The position numbers were made by a program, and so were the translations under genes. The notes beneath the pieces are model-generated. The model was given only the letters and a program-made list of their open reading frames with translations, ran no database searches and had not been told where the DNA came from. A DNA stretch of 64,000 bases. Source: Brucella pseudogrignonensis. Its GTDB lineage: Bacteria; Pseudomonadota; Alphaproteobacteria; Rhizobiales; Rhizobiaceae. Shown here piece after piece: positions 44,939 through 55,231 of the stretch. Positions within the stretch are counted from its first letter, which is position 1. Every line of letters starts with the position of its first letter. The DNA lies in assembly GCF_002252525.1 (NCBI RefSeq), contig NZ_NNRM01000003.1, positions 1-64,000 of the forward strand. The letters are read 5' to 3'.

Positions 44939-45352
44939 ATGGCAGTGACTATTTTTCACAATCCGAAATGCGGCACTTCGCGCAATACGCTGGCAATCAT
45001 CCGCGCCAGCGGTGAAGAACCAGTCATCATCGAATATGTACAAAACCCGCCTACACGGGAACGTCTGACAGGGCTTCTGGCGGCCATGAATGTAAAGCCG
45101 CGGGAATTGTTGCGCGAGAAAGGCACACCTTATGTCGAACTCAACTTGTCTGACCCGAAATGGAGCGATGACGCGCTGATCGACTTCATGATAGCTCATC
45201 CAATCCTGATCAATCGGCCTATTGTAGAAACACCGCTCGGCACGAGACTATGCCGCCCTTCAGAACTGGTTCTGCCTCTTCTGGAAAATCCCGTTGCTTC
45301 ATTCACGAAAGAAGACGGCGAGCAGATCACATATCCGGATAGACCACACTGA
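44939..45352 (+). CDS. arsC: Arsenate reductase, glutaredoxin-dependent (ArsC family)
   Basis: Reduces arsenate to arsenite using glutathione and glutaredoxin, 137 residues. The catalytic Cys11 sits in FHNPKCGTSRNTLAII, and the arsenate-binding Arg residues (in LINRPIVETPLGTRLCRPS) are present, as in plasmid R773 ArsC. AGGAAAA lies ahead of the ATG. No arsB or arsR gene is adjacent, so a housekeeping role or a wider family function (YfgD-like) is possible. Confidence 0.9.
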   Translation: MAVTIFHNPKCGTSRNTLAIIRASGEEPVIIEYVQNPPTRERLTGLLAAMNVKPRELLREKGTPYVELNLSDPKWSDDALIDFMIAHPILINRPIVETPLGTRLCRPSELVLPLLENPVASFTKEDGEQITYPDRPH

Positions 45353-45363
45353 TAAGCCTCTTT

Positions 45364-45467
45364 AGAGCGGTTTCTGTTAAAGCCGAATCATTGGAACTGC
45401 TCTATCTCTTTGTTTTTACGCGCACCTTGTTCCGAAAACCGGTTCGCATTTGTGAGGATGCGCTTTA
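45364..45467. repeat. Composite palindromic element after arsC
   Basis: An AGAGCGG...CTGCTCT module, a CTTTGTTTTT linker, then a family A hairpin (GCGCACCTTGTTCCGAAAAC to GAGGATGCGC). It has the same two-module design as 15869-15971. It lies between the convergent arsC and ssb genes. Confidence 0.7.
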
Positions 45468-45516
45468 AATGCGCTCCTAGTTTGGCTTTCTCTGATTTTA
45501 GCAGCTAACAACCAAT

Positions 45517-45546
45517 AGAAAAGGCGCTGTAAAAACAGCGCCTTAT
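45517..45546 (-). terminator. Terminator after ssb
   Basis: AAGGCGCTGT and ACAGCGCCTT pair around AAAA; on the minus strand TTTTC follows. It lies 35 bases past the ssb stop codon. Confidence 0.85.
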
Positions 45547-45580
45547 CGTGTTTATCTTATAAAGCAGATTATATCCGCTC

Positions 45581-46102
45581 TTAGAATGGAATTTCGTCGT
45601 CGAGATCGCGGGAGAAACCACCGCCGCCGCCACTCTGATTGGATGGGCCGGAGGAACCGAAATCACCACCGCCGCCGGAATAATCCGACATCTGGTTGCG
45701 ATTGCCACCGCCACCACCGCCGAATGAGCGACCTTCGCCGCCGCCTTCACCACGGCCATCGAGCATCTGAAGCTCGCCGCGGAACTTCTGCAACACGATT
45801 TCAGTGCTGTAGCGGTCGTTTCCGTTCTGGTCCTGCCACTTGCGGGTCTGGAGCGCGCCTTCGATATAAACCTTGGCACCCTTTTTCAGATACTGCTCGG
45901 CAACCTTGGCAAGATTTTCGTTGAAAATGACAACGCTGTGCCATTCGGTACGATCCTTGCGTTCGCCGGTCTGACGGTCGCGCCAGCTTTCCGAAGTTGC
46001 AATGCGCAGATTGGCGATCTGATCGCCTGAATTGAGGCGACGAATTTCAGGATCGGCACCAAGATTGCCGACCAGAATGACTTTGTTGACGCTACCAGCC
46101 AT
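45581..46102 (-). CDS. ssb: Single-stranded DNA-binding protein
   Basis: Coats single-stranded DNA in replication and repair, 173 residues. The OB-fold (residues 1-112) starts [21 protein letters not shown] and includes [25 protein letters not shown] Gly-rich, disordered linker with many GGGG runs follows, and the protein ends in DLDDEIPF, the acidic tip that recruits partner proteins. Upstream at 46313-46327 is a GTTC-N7-GTTC SOS box, so it is probably LexA-controlled as in other alphaproteobacteria. Confidence 0.97.
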   Translation of the reverse strand: MAGSVNKVILVGNLGADPEIRRLNSGDQIANLRIATSESWRDRQTGERKDRTEWHSVVIFNENLAKVAEQYLKKGAKVYIEGALQTRKWQDQNGNDRYSTEIVLQKFRGELQMLDGRGEGGGEGRSFGGGGGGNRNQMSDYSGGGGDFGSSGPSNQSGGGGGFSRDLDDEIPF

Positions 46103-46312
46103 CGAAAACTTACTCCGGGTCTCGCAAGCACGCCTTCCCGCACGTCTTCATCCAGACTTCATCCAGATTTATCCAGACAAGGGGTGCTTTCCAAAATAAA
46201 GATCAGGCGCAACCATGCGCCATCACCAGAAACTCAGCAAACACTCTACAACAGCCACTCTCCATGCGCTCTCATTGGAGGGGCTATTTTAATAGTGTTC
46301 CACAGAAGTTAT

Positions 46313-46327
46313 GTTCTTGTTTTGTTC
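46313..46327. promoter_or_regulatory. SOS box (LexA site) upstream of ssb
   Basis: GTTC, seven bases, GTTC: exactly the alphaproteobacterial LexA consensus. It lies 211 bases upstream of ssb in the ssb-uvrA gap. Confidence 0.75.
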
Positions 46328-46808
46328 AAAATGCAATAACTACTGACAATTTTCAGCAGATAATTCCTGAGAGAACAGAGATAAGCCCTGCCGCTCACTG
46401 TTTATTAGGCGCGCAGGGCTTGGGGTTGAGCAATGCTCTTATATCGACAGTACTTCGCCGATAAATCTAATCGGAAATCTGAGGTGCGACACCATATTTC
46501 CGCGCATGTTTTAAATTTTCTGCAATTACCTGTTTCAATCAAAAATGCATCATTCCTTGCAGATGAGGCAGCTATGACCGCAGGCAATTGTGCTTTCATC
46601 AATATGAAAGCTAGGCAACGTAGTCAGGTGGACTCATGCTCCTTTACCTCCCTGTTGCGTTGGCTCGACTGACTGGGACCTCTTGTCGATATCGTTTCAT
46701 CCCTTCCGATATCTCCCCATTCAGCGAGTAAATGTAGTCTGCTCCTGTCAGGAGTAACAGTCAACGCTCTTGCGTTCACATTTCGTATCGCCTATCAGAA
46801 GGCTGGTT

Positions 46809-46823
46809 GTTCGATCTTTGTTC
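46809..46823. promoter_or_regulatory. SOS box (LexA site) upstream of uvrA
   Basis: GTTC, GATCTTT, GTTC: a perfect GTTC-N7-GTTC alphaproteobacterial LexA site, 134 bases upstream of the uvrA start codon. Confidence 0.8.
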
Positions 46824-46956
46824 TGGTGCTAAACCTGCATCGAACGATTGACCGGCCCCCTTTCCCTGGAAGGGGTTCATCCCCATATTATGGAGCGGCG
46901 CGACGTATATCGGCGCCCGAACACTCCATGACATGACCAAACAGGCAGGACGCGGA

Positions 46957-49881
46957 ATGAGCGATCAGAAATTCATTTCCATACGTGGCGCGCGTGAACA
47001 CAATCTGAAAAATGTCGACCTAGATCTGCCACGCGACAAGCTGATCGTGATGACAGGCCTTTCAGGCTCCGGCAAATCATCGCTGGCCTTCGATACGATC
47101 TATGCGGAAGGTCAGCGCCGCTATGTCGAAAGCCTTTCGGCTTATGCGCGCCAGTTCCTTGAAATGATGCAGAAGCCGGATGTCGATCAGATCGACGGTC
47201 TGTCCCCTGCCATCTCCATCGAACAGAAGACGACAAGCCGCAATCCGCGCTCTACCGTCGGCACCGTCACTGAAATCTACGACTATATGCGCCTGCTTTT
47301 CGCGCGTGTGGGTGTGCCTTATTCGCCAGCCACCGGCCTGCCGATTGAGAGCCAGACAGTCAGCCAGATGGTTGATCGGGTTTTGACATTTGAGGAAGGC
47401 ACGCGACTTTATATCCTCGCGCCTATCGTTCGCGGTCGTAAAGGCGAATACAAGAAAGAGCTGGCCGAGCTTCAGAAAAAGGGGTTTCAGCGTGTGAAGG
47501 TCGATGGCACCTTCTATGAAATCGCTGACGTTCCAGCCCTCGACAAGAAGTACAAGCACGATATTGATGTGGTCGTGGACCGTGTTGTGGTACGCGCTGA
47601 TCTCTCGACCCGCCTCGCCGACAGCCTTGAAACCTGCCTCAAGCTCGCTGAAGGTCTGGCGATCGCCGAATTTGCCGACAAGCCGCTGCCGCCTGAAGAA
47701 ACTGCCGAAGGTGGTGCCGCGAACAAATCGGCCAACGAGACACATGAACGCGTAATGTTCTCGGAAAAATTCGCCTGCCCTGTTTCCGGCTTTACAATCC
47801 CGGAAATCGAGCCGCGCCTGTTTTCCTTCAACAATCCGTTTGGCGCCTGTCCGACCTGTGACGGCCTGGGAACCCAGCAGGCAATCGATCCAAACCTGAT
47901 TGTTCCAGATGTGAATGCTGCCCTGAAAGATGGAGCGATTGCGCCCTGGGCTCGCTCATCTTCGCCTTATTATAATCAGACGCTCGAAGCGCTCGGCAAA
48001 GCCTATGGTTTTAAGGTCAGTGCCAAGTGGTCGGATCTTTCCGGTGAAGCTCAGGACGCCATTCTCTATGGCACCAAGGGCAAGGAAATCACCTTCCAGT
48101 ATGATGATGGCCTGCGTTCCTATCAGACCACCAAAGCTTTTGAAGGTGTGATTCCCAATCTCGAGCGCCGCTGGAAAGAAACCGATTCGGCATGGTCGCG
48201 TGAGGAAATCGAACGCTTCATGTCTTCGACGCCCTGCCCGGCCTGTAAAGGCTTTCGCCTGAAGCCGGAAGCGCTGGCGGTGAAGGTTGGCATGAAGCAT
48301 ATCGGTGAAATCACCAGCATGTCGATCCGTAATGCGGATCAGTGGTTCCGCGATGTCGATGGCACATTCAACGACAAGCAGCGCGAAATTGCTGCCCGTA
48401 TTCTCAAGGAAATCCGCGAACGTCTGGAATTCCTCAACGATGTTGGTCTCGATTATCTGACACTGGCACGCAATTCCGGCACGCTGTCGGGTGGTGAAAG
48501 CCAGCGTATTCGCCTTGCCTCACAAATCGGCTCCGGTCTGACTGGCGTGCTTTACGTGCTCGATGAGCCGTCCATTGGCTTGCATCAGCGCGACAATGCC
48601 CGCCTTCTCGACACGCTCCGTCACCTACGCGATCTCGGCAATACCGTTATCGTCGTCGAACACGATGAAGATGCGATCCTGACAGCAGACTATGTGGTCG
48701 ATATCGGCCCGGCTGCTGGTGTTCATGGCGGCAAGATCATCGCGCAGGGCACGCCGAAAGACGTTATGTCCAACCCGAATTCGCTCACCGGCAAATATCT
48801 GTCGGGTGCGATGGAAGTAGCTGTTCCCGCTGAGCGCCGCAAGCTCACCAAGAACAAGCGCATCCGCGTTGTCGGCGCGCGTGGCAACAATCTGAAGGAT
48901 GTTTCAGCGGATATTCCGCTTGGCACATTTACAGCCGTTACCGGTGTCTCGGGTGGTGGTAAATCAACCTTCCTGATCGAAACGCTGTTCAAGGCCGCTT
49001 CGCGCCGTATCATGGGCTCGCGCGAACATCCGGCGGAGCATGACCGCATCGAAGGGCTCGAATTCCTTGATAAAGTCATCGACATCGATCAGTCGCCGAT
49101 TGGCCGCACGCCGCGTTCCAACCCGGCGACCTATACCGGCGCGTTTACACCGATGCGCGATTGGTTCGCCGGCCTGCCGGAAGCCAAGGCTCGCGGTTAT
49201 CAGCCCGGACGCTTCTCGTTCAACGTGAAAGGTGGACGCTGTGAGGCCTGCCAAGGCGATGGCGTCATCAAGATTGAGATGCACTTCCTGCCGGATGTCT
49301 ATGTCACCTGTGATGTCTGTCACGGCAAGCGCTACAACCGCGAAACGCTGGAAGTGCAGTTCAAAGGCAAGTCGATTGCCGATGTTCTCGACATGACGGT
49401 TGAGGAAGGCGCTGAGTTCTTCTCCGCAGTTCCAGCCGTGCGTGACAAGCTTGAAACGCTGGTGAAGGTTGGCCTCGGCTATATCAAGGTCGGCCAGCAG
49501 GCAACGACACTTTCGGGTGGTGAGGCGCAGCGCGTGAAACTCGCCAAGGAACTGTCGCGCCGCGCAACGGGGCGCACGCTCTATATTCTTGACGAGCCGA
49601 CAACCGGCCTGCATTTCCACGACGTTGCAAAGCTTCTCGAAGTGCTGCACGAGCTGGTCGAACAGGGCAATACGGTTGTGGTCATCGAGCACAATCTCGA
49701 AGTCATCAAGACTGCCGACTGGGTTATCGACCTTGGTCCGGAAGGTGGTGATGGCGGAGGCGAGATCGTGGCCGTTGGACGTCCGGAAGACATCGTGAAG
49801 GAAAAGCGCTCTTATACAGGCCAGTTCCTGAAAGAACTGCTGGAGCGGCGCCCAAAGGGCAAAGCAGAAGCTGCTGAGTAA
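46957..49881 (+). CDS. uvrA: Excinuclease ABC subunit A
   Basis: DNA-damage recognition subunit of nucleotide excision repair, 974 residues. Two ABC ATPase modules: Walker [10 protein letters not shown] with signature LSGGESQR and Walker [10 protein letters not shown] in the first, [17 protein letters not shown] and ILDEPTTGL in the second. Zinc-binding cysteine pairs occur in [16 protein letters not shown] and CDVCHGKR. The start at 46957 (MSDQKFIS) has AGGACG upstream; an ATG eight codons earlier is less likely. SOS control is expected from the upstream LexA box. Confidence 0.97.
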   Translation: MSDQKFISIRGAREHNLKNVDLDLPRDKLIVMTGLSGSGKSSLAFDTIYAEGQRRYVESLSAYARQFLEMMQKPDVDQIDGLSPAISIEQKTTSRNPRSTVGTVTEIYDYMRLLFARVGVPYSPATGLPIESQTVSQMVDRVLTFEEGTRLYILAPIVRGRKGEYKKELAELQKKGFQRVKVDGTFYEIADVPALDKKYKHDIDVVVDRVVVRADLSTRLADSLETCLKLAEGLAIAEFADKPLPPEETAEGGAANKSANETHERVMFSEKFACPVSGFTIPEIEPRLFSFNNPFGACPTCDGLGTQQAIDPNLIVPDVNAALKDGAIAPWARSSSPYYNQTLEALGKAYGFKVSAKWSDLSGEAQDAILYGTKGKEITFQYDDGLRSYQTTKAFEGVIPNLERRWKETDSAWSREEIERFMSSTPCPACKGFRLKPEALAVKVGMKHIGEITSMSIRNADQWFRDVDGTFNDKQREIAARILKEIRERLEFLNDVGLDYLTLARNSGTLSGGESQRIRLASQIGSGLTGVLYVLDEPSIGLHQRDNARLLDTLRHLRDLGNTVIVVEHDEDAILTADYVVDIGPAAGVHGGKIIAQGTPKDVMSNPNSLTGKYLSGAMEVAVPAERRKLTKNKRIRVVGARGNNLKDVSADIPLGTFTAVTGVSGGGKSTFLIETLFKAASRRIMGSREHPAEHDRIEGLEFLDKVIDIDQSPIGRTPRSNPATYTGAFTPMRDWFAGLPEAKARGYQPGRFSFNVKGGRCEACQGDGVIKIEMHFLPDVYVTCDVCHGKRYNRETLEVQFKGKSIADVLDMTVEEGAEFFSAVPAVRDKLETLVKVGLGYIKVGQQATTLSGGEAQRVKLAKELSRRATGRTLYILDEPTTGLHFHDVAKLLEVLHELVEQGNTVVVIEHNLEVIKTADWVIDLGPEGGDGGGEIVAVGRPEDIVKEKRSYTGQFLKELLERRPKGKAEAAE

Positions 49882-49895
49882 GTGTATATATCAGA

Positions 49896-49920
49896 GCCGG
49901 GCCCTAGTGCCCGGCTTTTT
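49896..49920. terminator. Terminator between uvrA and the glycosidase-like gene
   Basis: GCCGGGC and GCCCGGC pair around CCTAGT and are followed by TTTTT, 15 bases past the uvrA stop. It is in a 40-base gap between convergent genes. Confidence 0.9.
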
Positions 49921-49921
49921 G

Positions 49922-50695
49922 CTATTCAACAAATCCCACAATCGGGCCATATCCGCCATGCCACGAGATATCGTTTCTCCCCATGGCTGGATTGTAAATT
50001 CCAGCACCGCCACCACCGTCGAGGAACAGTGCGTTCGCGCATTTCAGCTCATCTCGAAACAGTGACGCGAAATCATAGAAATTCACCGCATCTTCGCTGA
50101 TGGCAAAGCGGATGGTCTCATCGGCGCAAACACCAACGCCGCTTCTGCGGGCCCGGTCCGTCGATCCTTTGATCAGAATCGGATTGAGCTTGTTCTGAAT
50201 GACCAGCATCGGTCCGGATTGAGTCGCAAAGCGCGCCTGCGGCCGACGTTTCAAAAACCTGTCAGTCGAAACAATGCCGGCGCTGTCATTATCAAAATAG
50301 AAAACACCATTGGGCTTTTTATAGAAGTTCGGAATTGGGCCAGATGCGCGCTGAGGCACTTTCGTATCGGCAGCAACCAGTTCCTGCCAGTCCTCGACAA
50401 AAAGCCCCATAGGCGCAAAATCTTCCCTGTACATTCCCGCATTAAACGCGAACGACAGCGTTTTGCCTTTTGCAGCCACAGCATCCGCAACTTTCGAGAA
50501 ATTGCGATAAGGCTCGCCATCTGCGCCCTTCCAGAACAGACGCAGGTTTTCTTTGGCCTTCACCGTGCAGATGATGAATTTGGTGTCCTGAAAGACCTGC
50601 TCGCCACAGCTTTCCGCCTGCGCGGATTGGATACCCAAAAGCAGCCCTGCAAAGCCAATAACCGGGAGAGCCATACTCATTTTACGAAAGCGCAT
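49922..50695 (-). CDS. Exported phosphodiester glycosidase family protein (NAGPA/DUF2233)
   Basis: Predicted periplasmic protein of 257 residues. The signal peptide is residues 1-24 (MSMALPVIGFAGLLLGIQSAQA). The NAGPA-like domain shows FAFNAGMYREDFAPMGLFVEDW near the start, NGVFYFDNDS in the middle, and NALFLDGGGGAGIYNP at the end, typical of the DUF2233 family whose members hydrolyse sugar-phosphodiesters. Substrate unknown; peptidoglycan or surface glycan linkages are guesses. The start at 50695 has GGGAGG upstream. It is convergent with uvrA. Confidence 0.85.
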   Translation of the reverse strand: MRFRKMSMALPVIGFAGLLLGIQSAQAESCGEQVFQDTKFIICTVKAKENLRLFWKGADGEPYRNFSKVADAVAAKGKTLSFAFNAGMYREDFAPMGLFVEDWQELVAADTKVPQRASGPIPNFYKKPNGVFYFDNDSAGIVSTDRFLKRRPQARFATQSGPMLVIQNKLNPILIKGSTDRARRSGVGVCADETIRFAISEDAVNFYDFASLFRDELKCANALFLDGGGGAGIYNPAMGRNDISWHGGYGPIVGFVE

Positions 50696-50734
50696 CGCGA
50701 AACCTCCCAATCAAAATTATAGACCGTAGAAATG

Positions 50735-50763
50735 AAAAAAGCCCGGTCAAACCGGGCCTTCTC
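50735..50763 (-). terminator. Terminator after hupB
   Basis: On the minus strand GCCCGGT pairs with ACCGGGC and is followed by TTTTTTC, 40 bases past the hupB stop codon. Confidence 0.88.
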
Positions 50764-50803
50764 GCATAACTGATCGCGATCATGCCGCGCCAGTTCATAA
50801 GGA

Positions 50804-51079
50804 TTAGCCGTTAACGGCATCCTTCAGGCCCTTGCCAGCCGAGAACTTCGGCACGTTGCGGGCAGGAATAGCAACTTCCATACCGGTCGAAGGGTTACGG
50901 CCAGTCGAAGCTGCGCGATGCGAAACGGAGAAAACGCCGAAGCCTGGCAGGCGTACTTCTTCGCCAGCCTTGAGAGCACCGGTGACAGCTGCGAGTACAG
51001 CGTCAACAGCAGTTCCTGCGTCGGCCTTAGTCAAACCGCCCTTTTCCGCTACTGCGGCGACCAATTCGTTCTTGTTCAT
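50804..51079 (-). CDS. hupB: HU-type histone-like DNA-binding protein
   Basis: Nucleoid protein of 91 residues that bends DNA non-specifically. It opens MNKNELVAAVAEKGGLTKADA and carries the beta-arm region GFGVFSVSHRAASTGRNPSTG with the tip Arg-Asn-Pro that intercalates DNA, then VPKFSAGKGLKDAVN. The start at 51079 is preferred to an ATG two codons upstream because AAAGGAA is then at good spacing. It follows lon, the usual order in alphaproteobacteria. Confidence 0.96.
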   Translation of the reverse strand: MNKNELVAAVAEKGGLTKADAGTAVDAVLAAVTGALKAGEEVRLPGFGVFSVSHRAASTGRNPSTGMEVAIPARNVPKFSAGKGLKDAVNG

Positions 51080-51173
51080 AGGCATTTCCTTTCTTTATCT
51101 ACCGGAACGAATAACGCGACCGGATTGGGTGCAGTTTATTCAAATCGGTTGACAAACCAAGCCTGTCAACACG

Positions 51174-51231
51174 AAAAACCCCCGGAAAACCGGGGTTAAA
51201 CACAGAAATGCCGGGCATTTAGCCCGGCATT
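51174..51231 (-). terminator. Tandem terminator hairpins after lon
   Basis: Two hairpins: AATGCCGGGC/GCCCGGCATT (51207-51231, perfect 10 bp) and AACCCCCGG/CCGGGGTT (51174-51197) followed by TTTTTCG on the minus strand. They separate lon from hupB, which therefore has its own promoter. Confidence 0.8.
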
Positions 51232-51257
51232 GTATGCTTATTAGCCACTAGCAATGA

Positions 51258-53681
51258 CTAATGTGCTGTTGAAACACCTGCATCGTCGTCCACAGGAGCG
51301 GATGCAACAGGCGTTTCAGGCTCTGTCCACTCGATCGGCTGCGGCTCACGAACCAGTGCATGTTTCAGCACTTCACCGACTCGCGACACTGGAACGATCT
51401 CAAGATTGTTCTTCACATTGTCCGGAATATCCGCCAGATCCTTGGCGTTTTCTTCCGGGATCAGAACCTTCTTGATGCCGCCACGCAATGCAGCAAGCAG
51501 CTTTTCCTTGAGACCGCCGATAGGAAGCACACGGCCACGCAACGTCACTTCACCGGTCATCGCAACGTCCTTACGAACCGGGATACCGGTCATAACAGAG
51601 ACAATTGCCGTGACCATGGCGATACCAGCCGACGGGCCATCCTTTGGCGTCGCACCTTCCGGTACGTGAACGTGGATGTCGCGCTTGTCGAACAACGGAG
51701 GTTCGATGCCGAAATCAACCGCACGCGAGCGAACATAAGATGCCGCCGCAGAAATCGATTCCTTCATCACATCGCGGAGATTACCCGTGACAGTCATGCG
51801 GCCCTTACCAGGCATCATGACACCTTCGATGGTCAGCAATTCGCCGCCCACTTCAGTCCATGCCAGGCCTGTGACGACACCGACCTGATCTTCGCCATCA
51901 ATCTGACCATAACGGAAGCGCTCGACACCGAGATAATCGGAGAGGTTCTTGTCAGTGATCTTCACCGACTTCTTCTTCGACTTCAGAATCTCGGTCACGG
52001 CCTTACGTGCCAGAGTCATCATCTCGCGTTCGAGGCTACGAACACCGGCTTCACGCGTGTAAAGACGGATAACGTTACGCAGGGCATCGTCCGTAACCGA
52101 AAACTCCTTCGGCTGCAGAGCATGGTCCTTGATCGCCTTTGGCAGCAGGTGCCGCTTGGCAATCTCGAGCTTTTCATCTTCGGTGTAACCGGCAATACGG
52201 ATGACTTCCATACGGTCCAGAAGCGGACCAGGAATGTTCAGCGTATTGGCGGTCGTCACGAACATGACGTTCGACAGATCATATTCAACCTCAAGGTAAT
52301 GATCCATGAAGGTTGAGTTCTGTTCTGGGTCCAGTACCTCAAGCATTGCCGATGACGGATCGCCGCGGAAATCCTGGCCCATCTTGTCGATTTCATCGAG
52401 CAGGAAGAGCGGGTTGGACTTCTTCGCCTTCTTCATCGACTGGATGACCTTGCCGGGCATCGAGCCGATATAGGTGCGGCGATGACCGCGGATTTCAGCC
52501 TCGTCACGCACGCCGCCGAGCGACATACGGACATATTCACGGCCGGTAGCCTTGGCAATCGAACGAGCAAGCGAGGTCTTACCAACGCCGGGAGGTCCAA
52601 CGAGGCAAAGGATCGGACCCTTGATCTTGGTCGAGCGAGCCTGCACCGCGAGATACTCGACAATGCGCTCCTTGACCTTTTCCAGACCAAAGTGATCGTC
52701 ACCGAGTACGCCTTCGGCAAAGTTCAGATCCTGCTTGATCTTCGACTTCTTGCCCCAAGGAATAGACAGCAGCCAGTCCAGATAGTTGCGAACAACAGTC
52801 GCTTCCGCCGACATCGGGCTCATGCTGCGCAGCTTCTTCAGCTCAGCCTGTGCCTTTTCGCGAGCTTCCTTGGAAAGCTTGGTCTTGTTGATGCGTTCTT
52901 CGAGTTCAGCCGCTTCATCGCGACCATCCTCACCATCACCAAGTTCCTTCTGGATCGCCTTCATCTGTTCGTTGAGGTAGTATTCGCGCTGCGTCTTTTC
53001 CATCTGGCGCTTAACGCGGCCACGGATGCGCTTCTCAACCTGCAGAACCGAAATCTCGGATTCCATGAAGGCAAGTGCCTTCTCAAGACGCTCACGCACC
53101 GAGAGAATCGACAGCATTTCCTGCTTTTCAGGAATCTTGATAGCGAGATGCGAAGCAACCGTATCGGCGAGCTTGGAATAGTCGTCGATCTGGCTGGCAG
53201 CGCCAACCACTTCCGGCGAAATCTTCTTGTTCAGCTTGACGTAGTTTTCGAAGTCGGAAACCACCGAGCGGGCCAGAGCCTCAACTTCAACAGCATCTTC
53301 TTCCGGCTCAGGCAGAGCCGTTGCGTAAGCTTCGTGATAATCCTCACGATCGGTAAACTTGGAAACCTTGGCGCGCGCAGTGCCTTCGACGAGAACCTTT
53401 ACAGTACCGTCTGGCAGCTTGAGGAGCTGCAGCACATTGGCGATCGTGCCGATTTCATAGATTGCATCCGGTGCCGGATCGTCGTCAGCCGCATTCTTCT
53501 GCGTTGCGAGCAGAATCTGCTTGTCGACACCCATCACTTCTTCAAGTGCTTTGATCGACTTTTCACGTCCAACAAACAGCGGAACAATCATATGGGGGAA
53601 GACTACGATATCGCGCAACGGCAGAACGGCATACAGCCCGTCTTCGCCACCCGCTGGGGTCTTCTGTTCAATACCCGTCAT
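51258..53681 (-). CDS. lon: ATP-dependent protease Lon
   Basis: Cytoplasmic AAA+ serine protease that removes damaged and regulatory proteins, 807 residues. The N-terminal LON domain ([24 protein letters not shown]) is followed by a coiled-coil region, Walker [10 protein letters not shown], Walker [11 protein letters not shown], and a C-terminal protease domain with the Ser-Lys dyad in [11 protein letters not shown] and KLLAAL. An RpoH-like promoter lies upstream at 53773-53802. It is between clpX and hupB, as in related genomes. Confidence 0.97.
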   Translation of the reverse strand: MTGIEQKTPAGGEDGLYAVLPLRDIVVFPHMIVPLFVGREKSIKALEEVMGVDKQILLATQKNAADDDPAPDAIYEIGTIANVLQLLKLPDGTVKVLVEGTARAKVSKFTDREDYHEAYATALPEPEEDAVEVEALARSVVSDFENYVKLNKKISPEVVGAASQIDDYSKLADTVASHLAIKIPEKQEMLSILSVRERLEKALAFMESEISVLQVEKRIRGRVKRQMEKTQREYYLNEQMKAIQKELGDGEDGRDEAAELEERINKTKLSKEAREKAQAELKKLRSMSPMSAEATVVRNYLDWLLSIPWGKKSKIKQDLNFAEGVLGDDHFGLEKVKERIVEYLAVQARSTKIKGPILCLVGPPGVGKTSLARSIAKATGREYVRMSLGGVRDEAEIRGHRRTYIGSMPGKVIQSMKKAKKSNPLFLLDEIDKMGQDFRGDPSSAMLEVLDPEQNSTFMDHYLEVEYDLSNVMFVTTANTLNIPGPLLDRMEVIRIAGYTEDEKLEIAKRHLLPKAIKDHALQPKEFSVTDDALRNVIRLYTREAGVRSLEREMMTLARKAVTEILKSKKKSVKITDKNLSDYLGVERFRYGQIDGEDQVGVVTGLAWTEVGGELLTIEGVMMPGKGRMTVTGNLRDVMKESISAAASYVRSRAVDFGIEPPLFDKRDIHVHVPEGATPKDGPSAGIAMVTAIVSVMTGIPVRKDVAMTGEVTLRGRVLPIGGLKEKLLAALRGGIKKVLIPEENAKDLADIPDNVKNNLEIVPVSRVGEVLKHALVREPQPIEWTEPETPVASAPVDDDAGVSTAH

Positions 53682-53772
53682 TATTCAGTCCTTTCTCAGG
53701 TCATTCGACCCGATTGCCACAGGCTGTGGCCCCTTTCATTATGAGGCAGTCCACAACCAGTGCTTCGGTCCA

Positions 53773-53802
53773 TAATTGGAGTGTCGAACTCCTTAATTCA
53801 AG
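53773..53802 (-). promoter_or_regulatory. Possible heat-shock (RpoH) promoter of lon
   Basis: On the minus strand CTTGAA, a 17-base spacer, then CCAATTA. The -35 is a perfect match to the alphaproteobacterial RpoH consensus and the -10 agrees partly. It lies about 95 bases upstream of the lon start. Confidence 0.45.
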
Positions 53803-53912
53803 CTGCTTTAAGGGGCAGCATTCATAGAATCGTCATCTATCCTGCGCCGTCACGGGAATTTGTACAATAACAAGCGCTCGTTGTATTCAGCATCAGCCAA
53901 GACATAGACAAG

Positions 53913-53937
53913 AAAAAGGCCGCTTGCGCGGCCTTTT
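53913..53937 (-). terminator. Terminator after clpX
   Basis: GGCCGC and GCGGCC pair around four bases, with TTTTTC following on the minus strand, 20 bases past the clpX stop. Confidence 0.88.
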
Positions 53938-53956
53938 CCAAAAGTTCTCGCAATCG

Positions 53957-55231
53957 TCAGGCCGACGCATTGCCCTTTTCTTCCTGCCGCTCAGCGTAGA
54001 TATAGAGCGGACGAGCGCTTCCATCCACAACATCACCGGAAATGACCACTTCCTGCACGCCTTCCAGCGTTGGAAGCTCGAACATCGTGTCGAGCAGGAT
54101 CTTTTCCATGATCGAGCGCAGGCCGCGAGCGCCGGTCTTGCGTTCAACTGCCTTGTTGGCAATCGCGCGCAGAGCGTCGTCGTGGAAGCTCAGCTCGACA
54201 CTTTCCATGTCGAACAGACGCTGATACTGCTTCACGAGCGCGTTCTTTGGCTCGGTCAGGATCTGTACCAGTGCATCGACATCCAGATCTTCCAGAGTAG
54301 CGATAACAGGCAGACGACCGACGAATTCCGGAATGAGACCGAATTTCAGCAGATCTTCGGGTTCCAGTTCCTTGAACACGTCACCGATGCGACGCTCATC
54401 AACCGACTTCACGTTTGCACCGAAACCAATCGATGTCTTCTCGCCGCGTGCCGAGATGATCTTGTCGAGACCAGCAAAAGCGCCACCACAGATGAACAGA
54501 ATGTTCGTCGTATCCACCTGCAGGAATTCCTGCTGCGGATGCTTGCGACCGCCCTGCGGCGGTACGGAAGCAACGGTGCCTTCCATGATCTTCAGAAGCG
54601 CCTGCTGAACGCCTTCGCCCGACACGTCGCGGGTGATCGAAGGATTGTCCGACTTGCGGCTAATCTTATCGACTTCGTCGATGTAAACGATGCCGCGCTG
54701 CGCGCGTTCAACGTTGTAATCAGCCGACTGAAGCAGCTTCAGAATGATGTTTTCGACGTCTTCACCGACATAGCCGGCTTCTGTGAGCGTCGTGGCATCA
54801 GCCATGGTGAACGGAACATCGATAATGCGTGCGAGTGTCTGAGCAAGATAGGTCTTGCCGCAACCCGTAGGGCCAACCAACAGAATGTTGGACTTTGCCA
54901 GTTCGATGTCGCTGCTCTTCGTCTGATGCGCGAGACGCTTGTAGTGATTGTGCACGGCTACAGCGAGAACGCGCTTGGCGCCCTTCTGGCCGATGACATA
55001 ATCGTCAAGAACGTCCATAATTTCCTGCGGCGTAGGTACACCTTCGCGCGACTTCACCATCGAGGTTTTGTTTTCCTCGCGGATGATGTCCATGCAAAGT
55101 TCGACGCACTCGTCGCAGATAAATACGGTCGGGCCTGCAATCAGCTTACGAACTTCATGCTGGCTTTTGCCACAGAACGAGCAATAAAGCGTATTCTTTG
55201 AATCGCCGCCGCTGTTGCTGACTTTGCTCAT
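53957..55231 (-). CDS. clpX: ATP-dependent Clp protease ATP-binding subunit ClpX
   Basis: Unfoldase that feeds proteins to ClpP, 424 residues. The N-terminal zinc domain is [30 protein letters not shown] (two Cys pairs). The AAA+ part has Walker [13 protein letters not shown], Walker [11 protein letters not shown], the ClpP-binding IGFGA loop and pore motif GYVGED. GGAAACTGC lies upstream of the ATG. It follows clpP with a 399-base gap that must contain its own promoter. Confidence 0.97.
   Translation of the reverse strand: MSKVSNSGGDSKNTLYCSFCGKSQHEVRKLIAGPTVFICDECVELCMDIIREENKTSMVKSREGVPTPQEIMDVLDDYVIGQKGAKRVLAVAVHNHYKRLAHQTKSSDIELAKSNILLVGPTGCGKTYLAQTLARIIDVPFTMADATTLTEAGYVGEDVENIILKLLQSADYNVERAQRGIVYIDEVDKISRKSDNPSITRDVSGEGVQQALLKIMEGTVASVPPQGGRKHPQQEFLQVDTTNILFICGGAFAGLDKIISARGEKTSIGFGANVKSVDERRIGDVFKELEPEDLLKFGLIPEFVGRLPVIATLEDLDVDALVQILTEPKNALVKQYQRLFDMESVELSFHDDALRAIANKAVERKTGARGLRSIMEKILLDTMFELPTLEGVQEVVISGDVVDGSARPLYIYAERQEEKGNASA

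Larger units (their letters stand above)
46103..46956. other. Intergenic region between ssb and uvrA with two SOS boxes
   Basis: An unusually long non-coding gap of 854 bases. It holds two LexA-type boxes (46313-46327, 46809-46823), a CTCCTGTCAGGAG palindrome near 46741, and a CCCCTTTCC/GGAAGGGG hairpin at 46857-46875 in the uvrA leader. A 79-residue frame at 46433-46672 lacks any homology-like pattern and a good ribosome-binding site. I see no RNA gene that I can name, but a small RNA could be present. Confidence 0.6.

Noticed and set aside
46433-46672. A 79-codon frame in the ssb-uvrA gap
   Set aside because: No ribosome-binding site and no conserved-looking composition. The gap may carry an RNA instead, but the frame itself is not supported.
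52482-55201. Long frames antisense to lon and clpX (420 and 425 codons)
   Set aside because: Both mirror highly conserved genes and have shadow-like composition, so they are by-products of codon bias.
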